Origin: Janthinobacterium sp. TB1-E2
GTDB taxonomy: Bacteria; Pseudomonadota; Gammaproteobacteria; Burkholderiales; Burkholderiaceae_D
DNA: 64,000 nucleotides
Assembly (NCBI RefSeq): GCF_036885605.1
Contig: NZ_CP142523.1
Coordinates: 1 to 64,000 of the forward strand
Reading direction: 5' to 3'
The notes beneath the pieces were generated by a model. That model worked only from the letters and a program-made list of their open reading frames with translations. It did no database searches and was not told the origin of the DNA. This document shows, one piece after another, positions 11,696 through 21,190 of the stretch; position 1 is the first letter of the stretch, and each line of letters starts with the position of its first letter. The translations under genes were made by a program, and so were the position numbers.

Positions 11696-12610
11696 TTACG
11701 GCCCCTGTTTCACGTCATCGACATACAGGCCGCCACCGCCAGGTTCCACCCACTGGCCCTGCTTCTTGCCGTTGACATAGTTGCCCTGCCATTGCACCAC
11801 GCCGTCGATGCGCCGTTCGCTGGGGCCGTTCAAGCGGTCTTTCACAAACGTGTCGTAGCCGGTGAAACTGTGCATGTCCACTTCGCGCCATTCGTCCACG
11901 CCCGGGCTCACTTCCCAGCGGCCTGTGCGCTGGCCACGCTGCATCATGCCCGTCGTCGTTTCATCGCCGCTTTCATACGTCCACGGCCCTTCGGCCTTGT
12001 CATCGACAAAGGCGCCAAACGAGCGGATGGTGTTCGGCTCCTCGTAGTGCCACTGCCCCGTGCGCTTGCCCTGTGCATACTGGCCACGGGCATACACGCT
12101 GCCCACGCAGCAACTCACGTTGTACTCGATGAATAGCCCATCCTGGCTGGCGGCAAAGCGCTGCGGCTGCGTTTCCCATGTGATCCACTTGATGTGATAG
12201 CTGGGTGCGCGGTTCCCTTTCCAGCCCTTGCCCAGCAGATACGTGACCGTGAGGAAATGGCCATCCTTTTCCACGAAGGTTTTTTTATAGGCAAACGCCG
12301 GCGCATCGGCCGGCTTGCCGGGCAATAAATCGCCATCGATATTGAAATAGCCGACCAGCTTGCCATGGCCATGCTCGATGGCGTCGAACTCGGCCACGCC
12401 CGTGGGTGCGTAGGCTATGCTGTCGTCGATCTGCGGCACATGGGCCAGCGCCGTGCGCACCTGCGCCTCGTCCATGGTTTTCGCGCCGCGCTCGACGGTG
12501 CTGGCGGTGGCCGTCGGTTTACCCTCGTAGAACCGCGCCGCCTGCGCTGACGCCAAACCTCCCAGCGCCAGCAGCGCCACCATCGTGCTCATCCAAAATG
12601 TTTGCCGCAT
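11696..12610 (-). CDS. Exported MORN-repeat-like protein
   Basis: A 304-residue protein with a signal peptide (MRQTFWMSTMVALLALGGLASAQAA). The C-terminal half has four or more units of MORN-like form, such as GQYAQGKRTGQWHYEE, GAFVDDKAEGPWTYES, GMMQRGQRTGRWEV and GNYVNGKKQGQWVE. Such repeats form beta hairpins and are often scaffolding or membrane-associated. The N-terminal half (about 30-150) is unrecognised. The ATG at 12610 is preferred over the GTG at 12616 because TGGAG lies five bases before it. It probably acts in the periplasm; the role is unknown. It is downstream of the EamA transporter on the same strand, 41 bases away, and could be cotranscribed. Confidence 0.75.
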   Translation of the reverse strand: MRQTFWMSTMVALLALGGLASAQAARFYEGKPTATASTVERGAKTMDEAQVRTALAHVPQIDDSIAYAPTGVAEFDAIEHGHGKLVGYFNIDGDLLPGKPADAPAFAYKKTFVEKDGHFLTVTYLLGKGWKGNRAPSYHIKWITWETQPQRFAASQDGLFIEYNVSCCVGSVYARGQYAQGKRTGQWHYEEPNTIRSFGAFVDDKAEGPWTYESGDETTTGMMQRGQRTGRWEVSPGVDEWREVDMHSFTGYDTFVKDRLNGPSERRIDGVVQWQGNYVNGKKQGQWVEPGGGGLYVDDVKQGP

Positions 12611-12651
12611 GCCCACTCCACTGCCTGAAAACCGCCATTATGCATGGCCGT

Positions 12652-13566
12652 TCAGGCAAGACCGGACGCGCGAGGACGCCGGCCGAACAGGGGGCGCTGT
12701 ACCGTCTGCGCCAGCAGCACGCCCAGCAGCGAGATGCCGCCGCCGACCAAGTGGTACACATGCATGCTTTCATGCAACCAGACGATGGCCAGCAAGGCCG
12801 TCAGCAGGGGCAGCAGGTTGACGTAGATGCTGCAGCGGTTCGGTCCCAGCAGTTTGACGCCTTCGATCCACAGATAGGACAGCACGATGGACGAACCGAT
12901 GCCCGCATAGCCGATCAAGGGCAAGGTGGTGGCGTCCAGCCTGGCGCTGCCGGGTGGCAAGAGCAGGAAGAACGGCAGCATGCACGCCAGGGCTGCCAGC
13001 GCCTGGCAATAAATGGCTTGCCACGCGGGAACGGACAACCGCCAGCGGCGCAGCAGCACGCCGTACAGGGCGAAGCTCAGGGAAGCGAGCAGCATCAGCG
13101 CATCGCCCGCATGCACGCCTTGGTGCAGCAAGGCCAGCACGTCGCCACGCCCCACCAGGTACAGCAAGCCGCCAAACGACAGCACGCCGCCGGCCGCCAT
13201 GCCGACCGTCAGGCGCTCGCCCAGCAGCAGCACGCTGAGCAGGGCCGTCATCAGAGGCGCCAGCGCCGTAACGATGGCCATATTCGTCGCCGTGGTGCTT
13301 TCCGCGGCGCGGTAGGACAAACTCTGGAACAGGGCCATCGACATCAGGCCGCACAGGGCCAGCTGCCACCAGTGGCGGCGGATGGCGGCGCGGTTGCGCC
13401 ACAGGGGGCGGACGATAAACGGTGTCATCACGAGCAAAACCAGCACCAGGCGGTAAAAAGTGATGGCCGTGGGAGCGATGCTGGACGCGGCCAGCTTGGA
13501 CACGACGACGTTGCCGGCCCACAGCAACATGGCCAAAAACGGATACAGATAGGCGCGTACAGGCAT
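12652..13566 (-). CDS. EamA/DMT-superfamily transporter
   Basis: Inner-membrane metabolite or drug exporter with two EamA repeats of about five helices each (about 5-140 and 150-290), 304 residues, as usual for the 10-TM DMT group. The repeat signatures are visible: LLWAGNVVVSKLAASSIAPTAITFYR in the first and SFALYGVLLRRW ... YLWIEGVKLLGPNRCSIYVNLLPLLTALLAIVWL in the second. The substrate cannot be told from sequence. It is divergent from the AraC-type regulator at 13668, with 101 bases between the starts, which suggests local control of the exporter by that regulator (inference). Confidence 0.92.
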   Translation of the reverse strand: MPVRAYLYPFLAMLLWAGNVVVSKLAASSIAPTAITFYRLVLVLLVMTPFIVRPLWRNRAAIRRHWWQLALCGLMSMALFQSLSYRAAESTTATNMAIVTALAPLMTALLSVLLLGERLTVGMAAGGVLSFGGLLYLVGRGDVLALLHQGVHAGDALMLLASLSFALYGVLLRRWRLSVPAWQAIYCQALAALACMLPFFLLLPPGSARLDATTLPLIGYAGIGSSIVLSYLWIEGVKLLGPNRCSIYVNLLPLLTALLAIVWLHESMHVYHLVGGGISLLGVLLAQTVQRPLFGRRPRASGLA

Positions 13567-13667
13567 GCGAAACTCCGGGAATAGTTACGGGAAACCATCA
13601 TGCCGCAGGCGCGTCGCGCCTTCTCGCGCTAAGATGTCCGAACCTATCGCAAAACTGACCTTATTTG

Positions 13668-14456
13668 ATGGATTGTTCCTCTCCGGCCTTTCAGGAATTG
13701 CTGCCCGTCACGGCGCGTGCCATGGCGCTGGCCGTCGACTATGCGCACGGCCACGTGATTTCCGCGCACCGCCACACGCATGCGCAATTGCTGTACGCCA
13801 TCGAGGGCGTGATGACCATCGAAGCGCAAGGCGGGCGCTGGGTAGTGCCGCCCACGCGCGGCGTGTGGCTGCAGCCCGGCATCGCGCACAAGGTGCGCAT
13901 GAGCGGCGCCGTCAAGATGCGCACGGTGTTCGTGAACTGCGCCAATTCGCCATTGCTGCCTGGTCACAGCTGCGTGCTCGACATCAGTCCTTTGCTGCGG
14001 CAATTGATCGTGGCGGCCGTCGACATCGCGCCCGATTTCACGGAAGGCAGCCGCGACTGGCATCTGCTGCAATTGCTGTTGCATGAGCTCGACAGCCTGC
14101 CCGTGCTGCCCCTGTATCTGCCGCTGCCCATGGATGCGCGCCTGCGCGGCATTTGCGCACGGCTGATGGAACAACCGGGTGAACAGCAGACGGTGGCGCA
14201 CTGGGCGCAGGAACTGGCGATCACCGAGCGCAGCCTGCACCGGCTGTTCCAGAAACAGACGGGCATGCGCTTTGGCCAGTGGCGCCAGCAGGCGCGATTG
14301 CTGCGGGCACTCGAGCAATTGGCGCAAGGCGTCAAGGTCATCGACGTGGCCATGGACAACGGCTACACGAGTCAAAGCGCGTTCACGGCCATGTTTAAAA
14401 AACATTTCGGCACCACGCCCACCGCGTTTTACCAGGCTAAAGTCATTGCGGCGTAA
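13668..14456 (+). CDS. AraC-family transcriptional regulator
   Basis: 262 residues from the ATG at 13668. The N-terminal cupin-like sensing domain (about 15-110) contains HRHTHAQLLYAIEGVMTIEA and the following PPTRGVWLQPGIAHKV. The C-terminal double helix-turn-helix (about 160-260) has AITERSLHRLFQKQTGMRFGQWRQQ and DVAMDNGYTSQSAFTAMFKKHFGTTP. A TTG directly before the ATG is the only alternative start; no ribosome site is evident. The divergent EamA exporter is its likely target. A related regulator of the same layout lies at 32090-32932. Confidence 0.92.
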   Translation: MDCSSPAFQELLPVTARAMALAVDYAHGHVISAHRHTHAQLLYAIEGVMTIEAQGGRWVVPPTRGVWLQPGIAHKVRMSGAVKMRTVFVNCANSPLLPGHSCVLDISPLLRQLIVAAVDIAPDFTEGSRDWHLLQLLLHELDSLPVLPLYLPLPMDARLRGICARLMEQPGEQQTVAHWAQELAITERSLHRLFQKQTGMRFGQWRQQARLLRALEQLAQGVKVIDVAMDNGYTSQSAFTAMFKKHFGTTPTAFYQAKVIAA

Positions 14457-14574
14457 AAAAAATGCTGCTATGCATCAATAATCATGGGCGATTGGGAGCA
14501 GGCTTGTTATCATCGCAAGCCTTATCGCACCGCGCCCATCCTGGCAACGGTGTTGACCTCATCTCCACACCACC

Positions 14575-15174
14575 ATGACACAGAATTTCTTCCAGACATT
14601 TATCCTGCTCTTGCTCGTCACCGACCCGTTCGGCAACGTTTCCCTGTTCGTCAATGCCCTGAAACGGGTGCCCATCGAGCGGCGCTGGAAAGTCGTGGTG
14701 CGCGAGTGCATGATCGCCTTCGGCATCTTGCTGTTATTCATGTTCTTCGGCCGCCATTTCCTGAACGCCTTGCAATTGTCGGAAGTGGCGCTGCGCATCG
14801 GCGGCGGCGTGATTTTGTTCCTGATCGCCATGCGCATGGTGTTTCCGCAGCCAAACGCGGGCAATAGCGACCACGAGATGGGCGGCGAACCGTTCATCGT
14901 GCCGCTGGCCATCCCCGCGCTGGCCGGCCCGTCGGCGCTGGCCACCGTGCTGCTGTTTTCCTCGCATGAAATGAATGAAGTGATCGCCCACGTGGCGGGG
15001 CTGACGGCCGTGGCCGTCGTCTGGCTAGCCGTCTTCCTGTGCGCCGAACGCTTGCAGCGGGCGCTCGGTCCAAGGGTCATGACGGCATTCGAGCGTCTGA
15101 TGGGCTTGATCCTGACGGCCATGGCCATTGAGATGCTGCTGGCCGGCATACGCGCATTCCTGAAATCCGTTTAA
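14575..15174 (+). CDS. MarC family integral membrane protein
   Basis: 199 residues with six hydrophobic segments, the size and pattern of MarC/UPF0056 proteins. The family signature is present: a polar DPFGNVSLFVNAL motif near the N-terminus and PLAIPALAGPSALATVLLFS in the middle. Despite the historical name (multiple antibiotic resistance), the transport role of this family is unproven. The gene lies 118 bases after the AraC regulator and 31 bases before the DinB-fold gene on the same strand, so it could be cotranscribed with the latter. Confidence 0.9.
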   Translation: MTQNFFQTFILLLLVTDPFGNVSLFVNALKRVPIERRWKVVVRECMIAFGILLLFMFFGRHFLNALQLSEVALRIGGGVILFLIAMRMVFPQPNAGNSDHEMGGEPFIVPLAIPALAGPSALATVLLFSSHEMNEVIAHVAGLTAVAVVWLAVFLCAERLQRALGPRVMTAFERLMGLILTAMAIEMLLAGIRAFLKSV

Positions 15175-15205
15175 CATCAGCATTCATCCACTGAAGGAGT
15201 CCAGC

Positions 15206-15751
15206 ATGAGCCGTTGCGCCCACATTTGCCTGATGGCCGATTACAACCAGTGGATGAATGCCAAGGTCTATGCGGCGGCGGCCAGCCTGCCGGCGGAAGA
15301 GCTGCAGCGCGAGCGGGGTGCCTTTTTTGGCTCCCTGCTGGCCACCCTGAATCACGTGATGGTGGGCGACACCCTGTGGCTGCAGCGCTATGCGAAGCAC
15401 CCGGCCAGCTTCCCCCTGCTCGACCCCATCCGCGCCATCACGCCGCCCGCGTCGCTCACGCACCCGCTGTTCGCGGCCGAGGATTTTGCCGCCATGCACG
15501 CGCACCGGCAATGGCTGGATGAGCTCATCATCGACTGGGCCGCCTCCATCCGCGAAGAAGACCTGGACCACTTGCTCGACTACCGCAACAGCAAGGGGCC
15601 GAACCGGCGCGAGTTTTTCAGCCTGCTCATGCATTTCTTTAATCACCAGACCCATCACCGGGGCCAGGCCAGCACCCTGCTGTCGCAAGCGGGCGTGGAC
15701 ATTGGCGACACGGATTTACTGTTTCGCATCCCCAACCATCTTGCCGACTGA
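15206..15751 (+). CDS. DinB-family (DUF664-like) metal-binding protein
   Basis: 181-residue four-helix-bundle protein. Conserved histidines suited to a metal triad are seen: LNHVMVGDTLWL near residue 50 and HFFNHQTHHRGQAS near residue 145. Members of the fold include DNA-damage-inducible DinB (Bacillus) and thiol-S-transferases, so the activity is not predictable. GAAGGAG precedes the ATG by six bases. The last 36 bases overlap, tail to tail, the end of the MFS gene on the other strand. Confidence 0.85.
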   Translation: MSRCAHICLMADYNQWMNAKVYAAAASLPAEELQRERGAFFGSLLATLNHVMVGDTLWLQRYAKHPASFPLLDPIRAITPPASLTHPLFAAEDFAAMHAHRQWLDELIIDWAASIREEDLDHLLDYRNSKGPNRREFFSLLMHFFNHQTHHRGQASTLLSQAGVDIGDTDLLFRIPNHLAD

Positions 15752-16906
15752 AGGCGCGCGGTACAACCACGCTTTCCCGGCAATCGCCGCCAGCGCCAAG
15801 GCACCGAGCAGCGCGCCGCAGCCCAGCGCCCCCGGCATGCCGTAGGACTCGATGGCGATGCCGCCTGCCATTGCGCCCACCGTTACGCCCAGGTTGATGG
15901 CGGCGATATACACGCCGATGGCGAACGCCGGCGCCTCGCGCGCTTCGCTGCTGAGCCACACTTGCGTGACGATCAGCCCGCTCGTATGCGCCGCGCCCCA
16001 GAACAGCAGCAAGACGGACAGCGCCAGCCAGCTGATACCCGTGCCCGCATACTGGTACAGCAGCCAGTACGCCAGCCCCAGCAGCACGGGCTGCAGCAGC
16101 ACCGTGCGCAACACGTGCATGCCCAGCTGGCGCCCCGCGAACAGATTGCCCGCCACGCCACCGATACCAAACACCACCAGCGCCAGCCCCGTCTGGCGCG
16201 CCGACAAGCCCGCTTCCTGCTGCAGATACGCGGCCGCATACGCATACACGGCAAACATGGCGGCAAACACGAGCACGGCGGCGGCAATGGTCAGCCACAG
16301 GGCCGGTTTGCGCAGCACGGCCAGCTGGCGTCCATATGCCATTGGCGCTTCCTGCGGCGTGTCGGGCAGGAACAAATATAGCCCCAGCGCTGCCAGCGCA
16401 TTGACGAGGGCGCAGGCAAGGAACGATGCCTCGTAGCCATACTGTGCGGCAATCCAGGTGGTGAGCGGGATGCCCAGCACCATGCCCATGCTGGTGCCCG
16501 TGAATGCGTGCGCGCCGGCCCGCGCCGCCTGTTGCGGCGGGTACAGGGCGGCGGCCGCCACCATGGCCAGCGAGAAATACACAGGATGAAACAGGGCCGG
16601 CACGATGCGCAGCGCCAGCAGCAGCTCGAAGCGGGGCGCATACGCCGACACCACGCTGGCCAGCGCAAACACGAGCAGGGAAACGATCAGCACGCGCTTG
16701 CGGCGCCAGCGCGTAGCCAGCAGCACGAGAAAGGGGCCGCCCACGGCGATCACGAGGGCGAACAGGCTTACCAAGGAACCCGCCTGCGCGGCCGTCACGC
16801 CGTAGCGCTGCATGATCATCGGCAAGATGCCGACCACGCCAAACTCGATGCAGTACACGCCGAACAGACCCAGCGCGAGGAAGACGATCGGGTGCGGCCG
16901 TGTCAT
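15716..16906 (-). CDS. MFS transporter (DHA1-type)
   Basis: 396-residue, 12-helix major-facilitator protein starting MTRPHPIVFLALGLFGVYCIEF. It carries an A-motif-like loop between helices 2 and 3 (LVLLATRWRRKRVLI) and the alternation of GS-rich helices typical of drug or sugar-efflux DHA1 members. The ATG overlaps the stop codon of the upstream serine hydrolase gene (TCAT on the plus strand at 16903-16906), so the two are translationally coupled. Its 3' end overlaps the DinB gene. A role in exporting the product or substrate of the hydrolase is possible but only inferred. Confidence 0.9.
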   Translation of the reverse strand: MTRPHPIVFLALGLFGVYCIEFGVVGILPMIMQRYGVTAAQAGSLVSLFALVIAVGGPFLVLLATRWRRKRVLIVSLLVFALASVVSAYAPRFELLLALRIVPALFHPVYFSLAMVAAAALYPPQQAARAGAHAFTGTSMGMVLGIPLTTWIAAQYGYEASFLACALVNALAALGLYLFLPDTPQEAPMAYGRQLAVLRKPALWLTIAAAVLVFAAMFAVYAYAAAYLQQEAGLSARQTGLALVVFGIGGVAGNLFAGRQLGMHVLRTVLLQPVLLGLAYWLLYQYAGTGISWLALSVLLLFWGAAHTSGLIVTQVWLSSEAREAPAFAIGVYIAAINLGVTVGAMAGGIAIESYGMPGALGCGALLGALALAAIAGKAWLYRAPSVGKMVGDAKQ

Positions 16907-18084
16907 GGCGCCTCCATCACGCCATACACCGCCTGGCACAGTTCCGTCACGAACGGTCCCGCCATGCCTTCCAGTGCCGTATTCGTAAACGCCACCACGG
17001 ACAATTCCTGCGCCGGATCGACAAACCACGAATGGCCATATGTGCCGCCCATGCGCCAGCTGCCGACGGACTCCGGCGTGGCAGCGGCAAGCGGGTCCGT
17101 CAACACGGTAAAGCCGAGGCCAAAGCTGCGGCCCGGCCAGAACGGCAAGTCGAACGCCTCAGTCTGGCTGGTGCCCATCTGCTGCGCCAGATCGGCTGGC
17201 AGCAAGGGCGCGCCACCCAGGCGCAGGGTTTCCAGCAAACGCATGAAATCGGGCGCCGAGCCGACCATGCCCGCGCCGCCCGATGGATACGCCTGCGCGT
17301 CGCGGGCGCGCGCCGGTGACAGGGTAAAACCTGCCATGCCATCGAGAAACGGCAGATGGTCTTCACCCTCGTCGCGCAAGCGGCGCGGCAGGGATTCTCC
17401 CGCTGCCCGGTCCGCGTACGCGACGGCCAGACGCGCCGGGTCGGCAGCCACAAAACCCGTGTCGCGCATGGCCAGCGGCACCGTCACCAGATATTCCACG
17501 GCGTGCGCCAGCGGCATACCGGCCGCCTGCTCGATGACGGCGCCCAGCACATCGGTGGCAATCGAATACGCCCAGCGCCCGCCCGGTGCATATGCGAGCG
17601 GCACGGTGGCCAGGCGGCGCAGGTTGTCCTCCAGGGAAATGCGGGACGCATCCATGCCGTCGGACACCCCGGCCTGCGCATACGCACCGCCCGGCGGCTG
17701 GAAGAAGCCATAGTCCAGGCCGGCCGTGTGCGTGAGCAGATGCCGCACGGTGATGGGCGCCACCATCCCGTCCGGCTGGCGCGGCGCAAAATACGGCAGC
17801 CAGCGTGTCACCAGGTCGTCCAGGCCCAGCCGGCCCTGCCCCACCAGCGCCAGCGCGGCCGTCGAGACGATGGGTTTGCTGACGGACGCCAGGCGGAACA
17901 GGGCGTCCTCAACCATGGGCGTACCCGCCTCGCGGTCCAGGTGGCCGGCCGCGCGGCGGTACACGTCCTTGCCGCGCTGGCGCACCAGCACGACGGCGCC
18001 CACCAGGCGCTGCTGCTGCAAGACTGCGTCCAGCAAGGGATCGATACGGGCGGACAGGGCCGCGGGAGAGAAGTTGTACATCAT
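16903..18084 (-). CDS. Serine hydrolase / class C beta-lactamase-like protein
   Basis: 393 residues of the penicillin-binding-protein/beta-lactamase fold. The nucleophile motif is SVSK (Ser67, Lys70) inside LFRLASVSKPIVS; the second motif reads YSI around Tyr173 instead of YxN, and a GHSW motif near residue 345 stands in for KTG. No signal peptide is seen, so this is more likely a cytoplasmic EstB-type esterase or beta-lactamase-like hydrolase than a resistance enzyme. The ATG at 18084 has AAAGG upstream. It forms an operon with the MFS gene and is divergent from a LysR regulator. Confidence 0.88.
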   Translation of the reverse strand: MMYNFSPAALSARIDPLLDAVLQQQRLVGAVVLVRQRGKDVYRRAAGHLDREAGTPMVEDALFRLASVSKPIVSTAALALVGQGRLGLDDLVTRWLPYFAPRQPDGMVAPITVRHLLTHTAGLDYGFFQPPGGAYAQAGVSDGMDASRISLEDNLRRLATVPLAYAPGGRWAYSIATDVLGAVIEQAAGMPLAHAVEYLVTVPLAMRDTGFVAADPARLAVAYADRAAGESLPRRLRDEGEDHLPFLDGMAGFTLSPARARDAQAYPSGGAGMVGSAPDFMRLLETLRLGGAPLLPADLAQQMGTSQTEAFDLPFWPGRSFGLGFTVLTDPLAAATPESVGSWRMGGTYGHSWFVDPAQELSVVAFTNTALEGMAGPFVTELCQAVYGVMEAP

Positions 18085-18196
18085 GGCGTAGCCTTTCAAA
18101 TGATCAGGCTGCCAAGGTAAGGCAGGCGCGATCAAAGAAAAACAGGCTATAGTTTCTGTCTGTGCGGACGTTGGCATCCGCAATCAAAGGTAAAAA

Positions 18197-19087
18197 ATGG
18201 ATAACCTGGCGGGATTCACGGCCTTCGTACAGGCGGCCGAAACGCGCAGTTTTGTCGCGGCGGGCCGCGTGCTCGGTATTTCCGCCTCGGCCGTGGGCAA
18301 GAGCATCGCGCGGCTGGAAGAGCGCCTCGGCGTGCGCCTGTTTCACCGCAGCACGCGCAGCATCGCGCTCACCAGCGAGGGCACGGTGTTCCTGGAACGC
18401 TGCCGGCGCATCCTCGGCGAGATCGAAGCGGCCGAACTGGAGTTATCGAACAGCAAGAGCGCGCCGCAAGGCCGGCTGCGCGTCAGCTTGCCGCAGGTGG
18501 GCAGCCTGCTCAATCCCGTGCTGGCCGCGTTCGCGCGCGCCTATCCGCTGGTGGAGCTCGATCTCGACTTCAGCGACCGCCGGGTCGACGTGATCGAGGA
18601 AGGCTACGACGCCGTCGTGCGCGCGGGAGAGAGCGCCGACAGCCGTTTGATGAGCCGCCAGCTGGGCCAGTTCCAGCTGCAGCTGGTGGCCGCGCCCGCC
18701 TATCTGGCGCAGCACGGCATGCCGCTGCTTCCCGCCGACCTCGTACATCACGTTTGTTTGCTGTACAAATTTCCCAGCAGCGGCAAGGTCGAGGCCTGGC
18801 CCCTGCCCGAGTGGCCTGCCCTGCATGCGGCCGGCTTGCCGTCTCTGCTCCACTGCAACAATGTCGACACCTTGCTGCACTTTGCCGAAAGCGGCCTGGG
18901 CATCGCCGCCCTGCCCGACTTTGCCGTGCGCGCCGCGCTGGCCGCAGGCCGCTTGCAGCCGGTGCTGGACGCGCACCGCCAGCACGACGGCGCCTTTCGC
19001 ATCCTGTGGCCCAGCAGCCGCCATCTGACGCCGAAACTGCGCGCCTTCATCGATTTCCTTGCCACCCACGTATTTCCGGAAAGCTGA
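18197..19087 (+). CDS. LysR-family transcriptional regulator
   Basis: 296 residues: an N-terminal winged helix-turn-helix (FTAFVQAAETRSFVAAGRVLGISASAVGKSIARLE...) and a C-terminal periplasmic-binding-like effector domain (about 90-290), the CrgA-like subgroup by general appearance. AAAGG lies about six bases before the ATG. It is divergent from the hydrolase-MFS operon, with 112 bases between start codons, the standard arrangement for a LysR regulator and its target (inference). The inducer is unknown. Confidence 0.93.
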   Translation: MDNLAGFTAFVQAAETRSFVAAGRVLGISASAVGKSIARLEERLGVRLFHRSTRSIALTSEGTVFLERCRRILGEIEAAELELSNSKSAPQGRLRVSLPQVGSLLNPVLAAFARAYPLVELDLDFSDRRVDVIEEGYDAVVRAGESADSRLMSRQLGQFQLQLVAAPAYLAQHGMPLLPADLVHHVCLLYKFPSSGKVEAWPLPEWPALHAAGLPSLLHCNNVDTLLHFAESGLGIAALPDFAVRAALAAGRLQPVLDAHRQHDGAFRILWPSSRHLTPKLRAFIDFLATHVFPES

Positions 19088-19214
19088 GCCCGCATCCGGC
19101 GCCGCGCTCGTTGTTTCCACACGACAACTTAGTCAAGTTGCTACCAGTTTTTCAGCTTTTCACGGACTTGATACAAGTTTTTGTATTGCAGTGCGGAATT
19201 TTGAGGAACAATTA

Positions 19215-19256
19215 CAGGCTAGCCGCCGCTACGTATAAACCCGTAGCGCTGGCCTG
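19215..19256 (+). promoter_or_regulatory. Stable hairpin in the chemoreceptor leader
   Basis: CAGGCTAG (19215-19222) pairs with CTGGCCTG (19249-19256) with one G-U pair, and CGCTACG (19227-19233) pairs exactly with CGTAGCG (19242-19248). This gives a two-part stem ending 39 bases before the ATG of the receptor at 19296. No T-run follows, so an RNA leader structure is more likely than a terminator. The upstream AT-rich stretch (19130-19205) also has CAACTT/AAGTTG and ACTTG/CAAGT small palindromes. Confidence 0.5.
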
Positions 19257-19295
19257 TCCGATGTTTTCCCTCACTTCCGCAATACGAAAGCAATC

Positions 19296-21002
19296 ATGTC
19301 ACTCACACAATTCAAAATCGGCACCCGGCTCGGGATCGGGTTTGCTGTCGTCCTCGGCCTGCTGGTGGCCGTCTTGCTCGTCGGCTTGTATTCCATGGGA
19401 CAACTGAGCGCGCGCACGCACGACATCGTGGCCGACAAGAACGTCAAAATGGCGGCCGCCAATACCATGAGCGACAACGTGCGTAACATTACCCTGGCGA
19501 TCACGAGCATTGTGGTGGCGCCGACGGAAGCGCTGGTGCAGGCGGAACTGGCAAAGATTGGCGAGTCGCGCAAGAAATACGGCGCCGCCAAGGAAACCTT
19601 GCAAAAGAAAATCTCGACGGACAAGGAAACGGCGCTGATGGCCGAACTCGATGCGGCCCTGAAATCGGGCGCGCCGCTGAACAACAAGGTCATCGAACTG
19701 CGCAATGCGGGCCAGACAGACGAAGCGATCGCCTTCCTGACGCAGCAGGCGGCACCGAGCCTGAAACGCGTGCTGGGCGCGCTCGACAGCCTGGTCGCGT
19801 ATGAAGGCGAGCAGGCGGCGCAGGCGGCAACGGAAGCCGAAACGCTGAGCAACAGCGCGCGCGCCTCCATGATTACCTTGGGCAGCGTGGCCGTGCTGCT
19901 GGGCGCTTTTGTTGCGTGGATCATCACGCGCTCGATTACCCAGCCCATCAATGCGGCCGTCAGCGTGGCCGAAACCGTGGCCTCGGGCGACTTGTCGTCG
20001 CACATCGTCGTCAATTCCAGCGATGAAACGGGCCGCCTGCTGGGCGCCCTGAAAGCCATGAACACCAGCCTGCTGGGCGTGGTGGCGCAAGTGCGCAACG
20101 GCACGGATGCGATCTCCACGGCATCGAGCGAAATTGCCGCCGGTAACCTCGACTTGTCGTCACGCACGGAAGAACAAGCTAGCTCGCTGGAAGAAACGGC
20201 GTCGGCCATGGAAGAGCTGACCTCGACCGTGAAGCAGAACGCGGACAATGCGCGCCAGGCGAACCAGCTGGCGAAAAGCGCATCGGAAGTGGCCGTGCGC
20301 GGCGGCAGCATCGTTTCGCAAGTGGTCGACACCATGGGCACGATCAACGCCTCGTCGCGCAAGATCGTCGACATCATCGGCGTCATCGACGGCATCGCCT
20401 TCCAGACCAACATCCTGGCCTTGAACGCGGCCGTCGAAGCGGCGCGCGCGGGCGAACAGGGACGCGGTTTTGCCGTCGTGGCCTCGGAAGTGCGCAACCT
20501 GGCGCAGCGCTCGGCCGGCGCGGCGAAAGAAATCAAGGAATTGATCGCCGCCTCCGTCGCCAACGTGGACACGGGTTCGCGCCTCGTCAATGAAGCGGGC
20601 CAGACCATGGGCGACATCGTCGACAGCATCGTGCGCGTGACCGACATCATGGGCGAAATCACGTCCGCCACGCACGAGCAGACCATCGGCATCGAACAGA
20701 TCAACATGGCCATCGCGCAAATGGATGAAGTGACGCAGCAAAACGCGGCCCTCGTGGAAGAAGCGGCAGCCGCCTCGCAAAGCATGCAGGACCAGGCGGG
20801 CGAACTGGCCCACGTGGTCGGCTTCTTTAAAACCGGCAACCATGTCGCCAGCGCACCCAAGCTGGCGCCTGTGCGTAAGGCACCGGCCGCGGCCGCCATC
20901 GCGCGCCCCGCGGCCAAGCCAGCGCCAGCGCGCAAGGCCGTCGCAGCCGCGCCGGCACGCCGCAGCAATGCGGCTGCAGAGAGCGAATGGGAAGAGTTTT
21001 AA
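19296..21002 (+). CDS. Methyl-accepting chemotaxis protein
   Basis: 568-residue chemoreceptor: TM1 (about 12-34), four-helix-bundle periplasmic sensor (about 35-190), TM2 (about 192-212), HAMP, and a signalling domain with [21 protein letters not shown] and [25 protein letters not shown] helices. An Ala/Pro/Lys-rich linker ends in SEWEEF, so like the receptor at 9564 it carries a C-terminal EWEEF pentapeptide that may recruit CheR or CheB. It is a single-gene unit with a leader hairpin and a strong terminator. The ligand is unknown. Confidence 0.95.
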   Translation: MSLTQFKIGTRLGIGFAVVLGLLVAVLLVGLYSMGQLSARTHDIVADKNVKMAAANTMSDNVRNITLAITSIVVAPTEALVQAELAKIGESRKKYGAAKETLQKKISTDKETALMAELDAALKSGAPLNNKVIELRNAGQTDEAIAFLTQQAAPSLKRVLGALDSLVAYEGEQAAQAATEAETLSNSARASMITLGSVAVLLGAFVAWIITRSITQPINAAVSVAETVASGDLSSHIVVNSSDETGRLLGALKAMNTSLLGVVAQVRNGTDAISTASSEIAAGNLDLSSRTEEQASSLEETASAMEELTSTVKQNADNARQANQLAKSASEVAVRGGSIVSQVVDTMGTINASSRKIVDIIGVIDGIAFQTNILALNAAVEAARAGEQGRGFAVVASEVRNLAQRSAGAAKEIKELIAASVANVDTGSRLVNEAGQTMGDIVDSIVRVTDIMGEITSATHEQTIGIEQINMAIAQMDEVTQQNAALVEEAAAASQSMQDQAGELAHVVGFFKTGNHVASAPKLAPVRKAPAAAAIARPAAKPAPARKAVAAAPARRSNAAAESEWEEF

Positions 21003-21042
21003 TGCACGAGTTTTAACCCTCAGCAACATCGCAACGGGGGAA

Positions 21043-21075
21043 AGCCAGGCAGGAAGTTGCTGCCTGGCTTTTTTT
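21043..21075 (+). terminator. Intrinsic terminator after the chemoreceptor
   Basis: A perfect 10-bp stem, AGCCAGGCAG (21043-21052) with CTGCCTGGCT (21060-21069), is followed by six T residues. It is 40 bases after the stop codon. Confidence 0.95.
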
Positions 21076-21190
21076 CGTCTGCCAATACCACTTTTTTTTG
21101 CCGCAAAGCCCGCGCAATAGACAAAAGTGCAAAACGTGCAGCGCGCATACGCTTTACAATCCTCGCTCGCTTTACAAAATATTGGTCATC

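Noticed and set aside
16903-18084. Acquired antibiotic-resistance beta-lactamase
   Set aside because: No signal peptide, a YSI rather than YxN motif, and an operon with an MFS gene; more like an EstB-type hydrolase.
19235-19268. Sigma-28-type (FliA) promoter before the chemoreceptor gene
   Set aside because: TAAA and a CCGAT-like element are present but the spacing is about two bases too long and the second element is weak.
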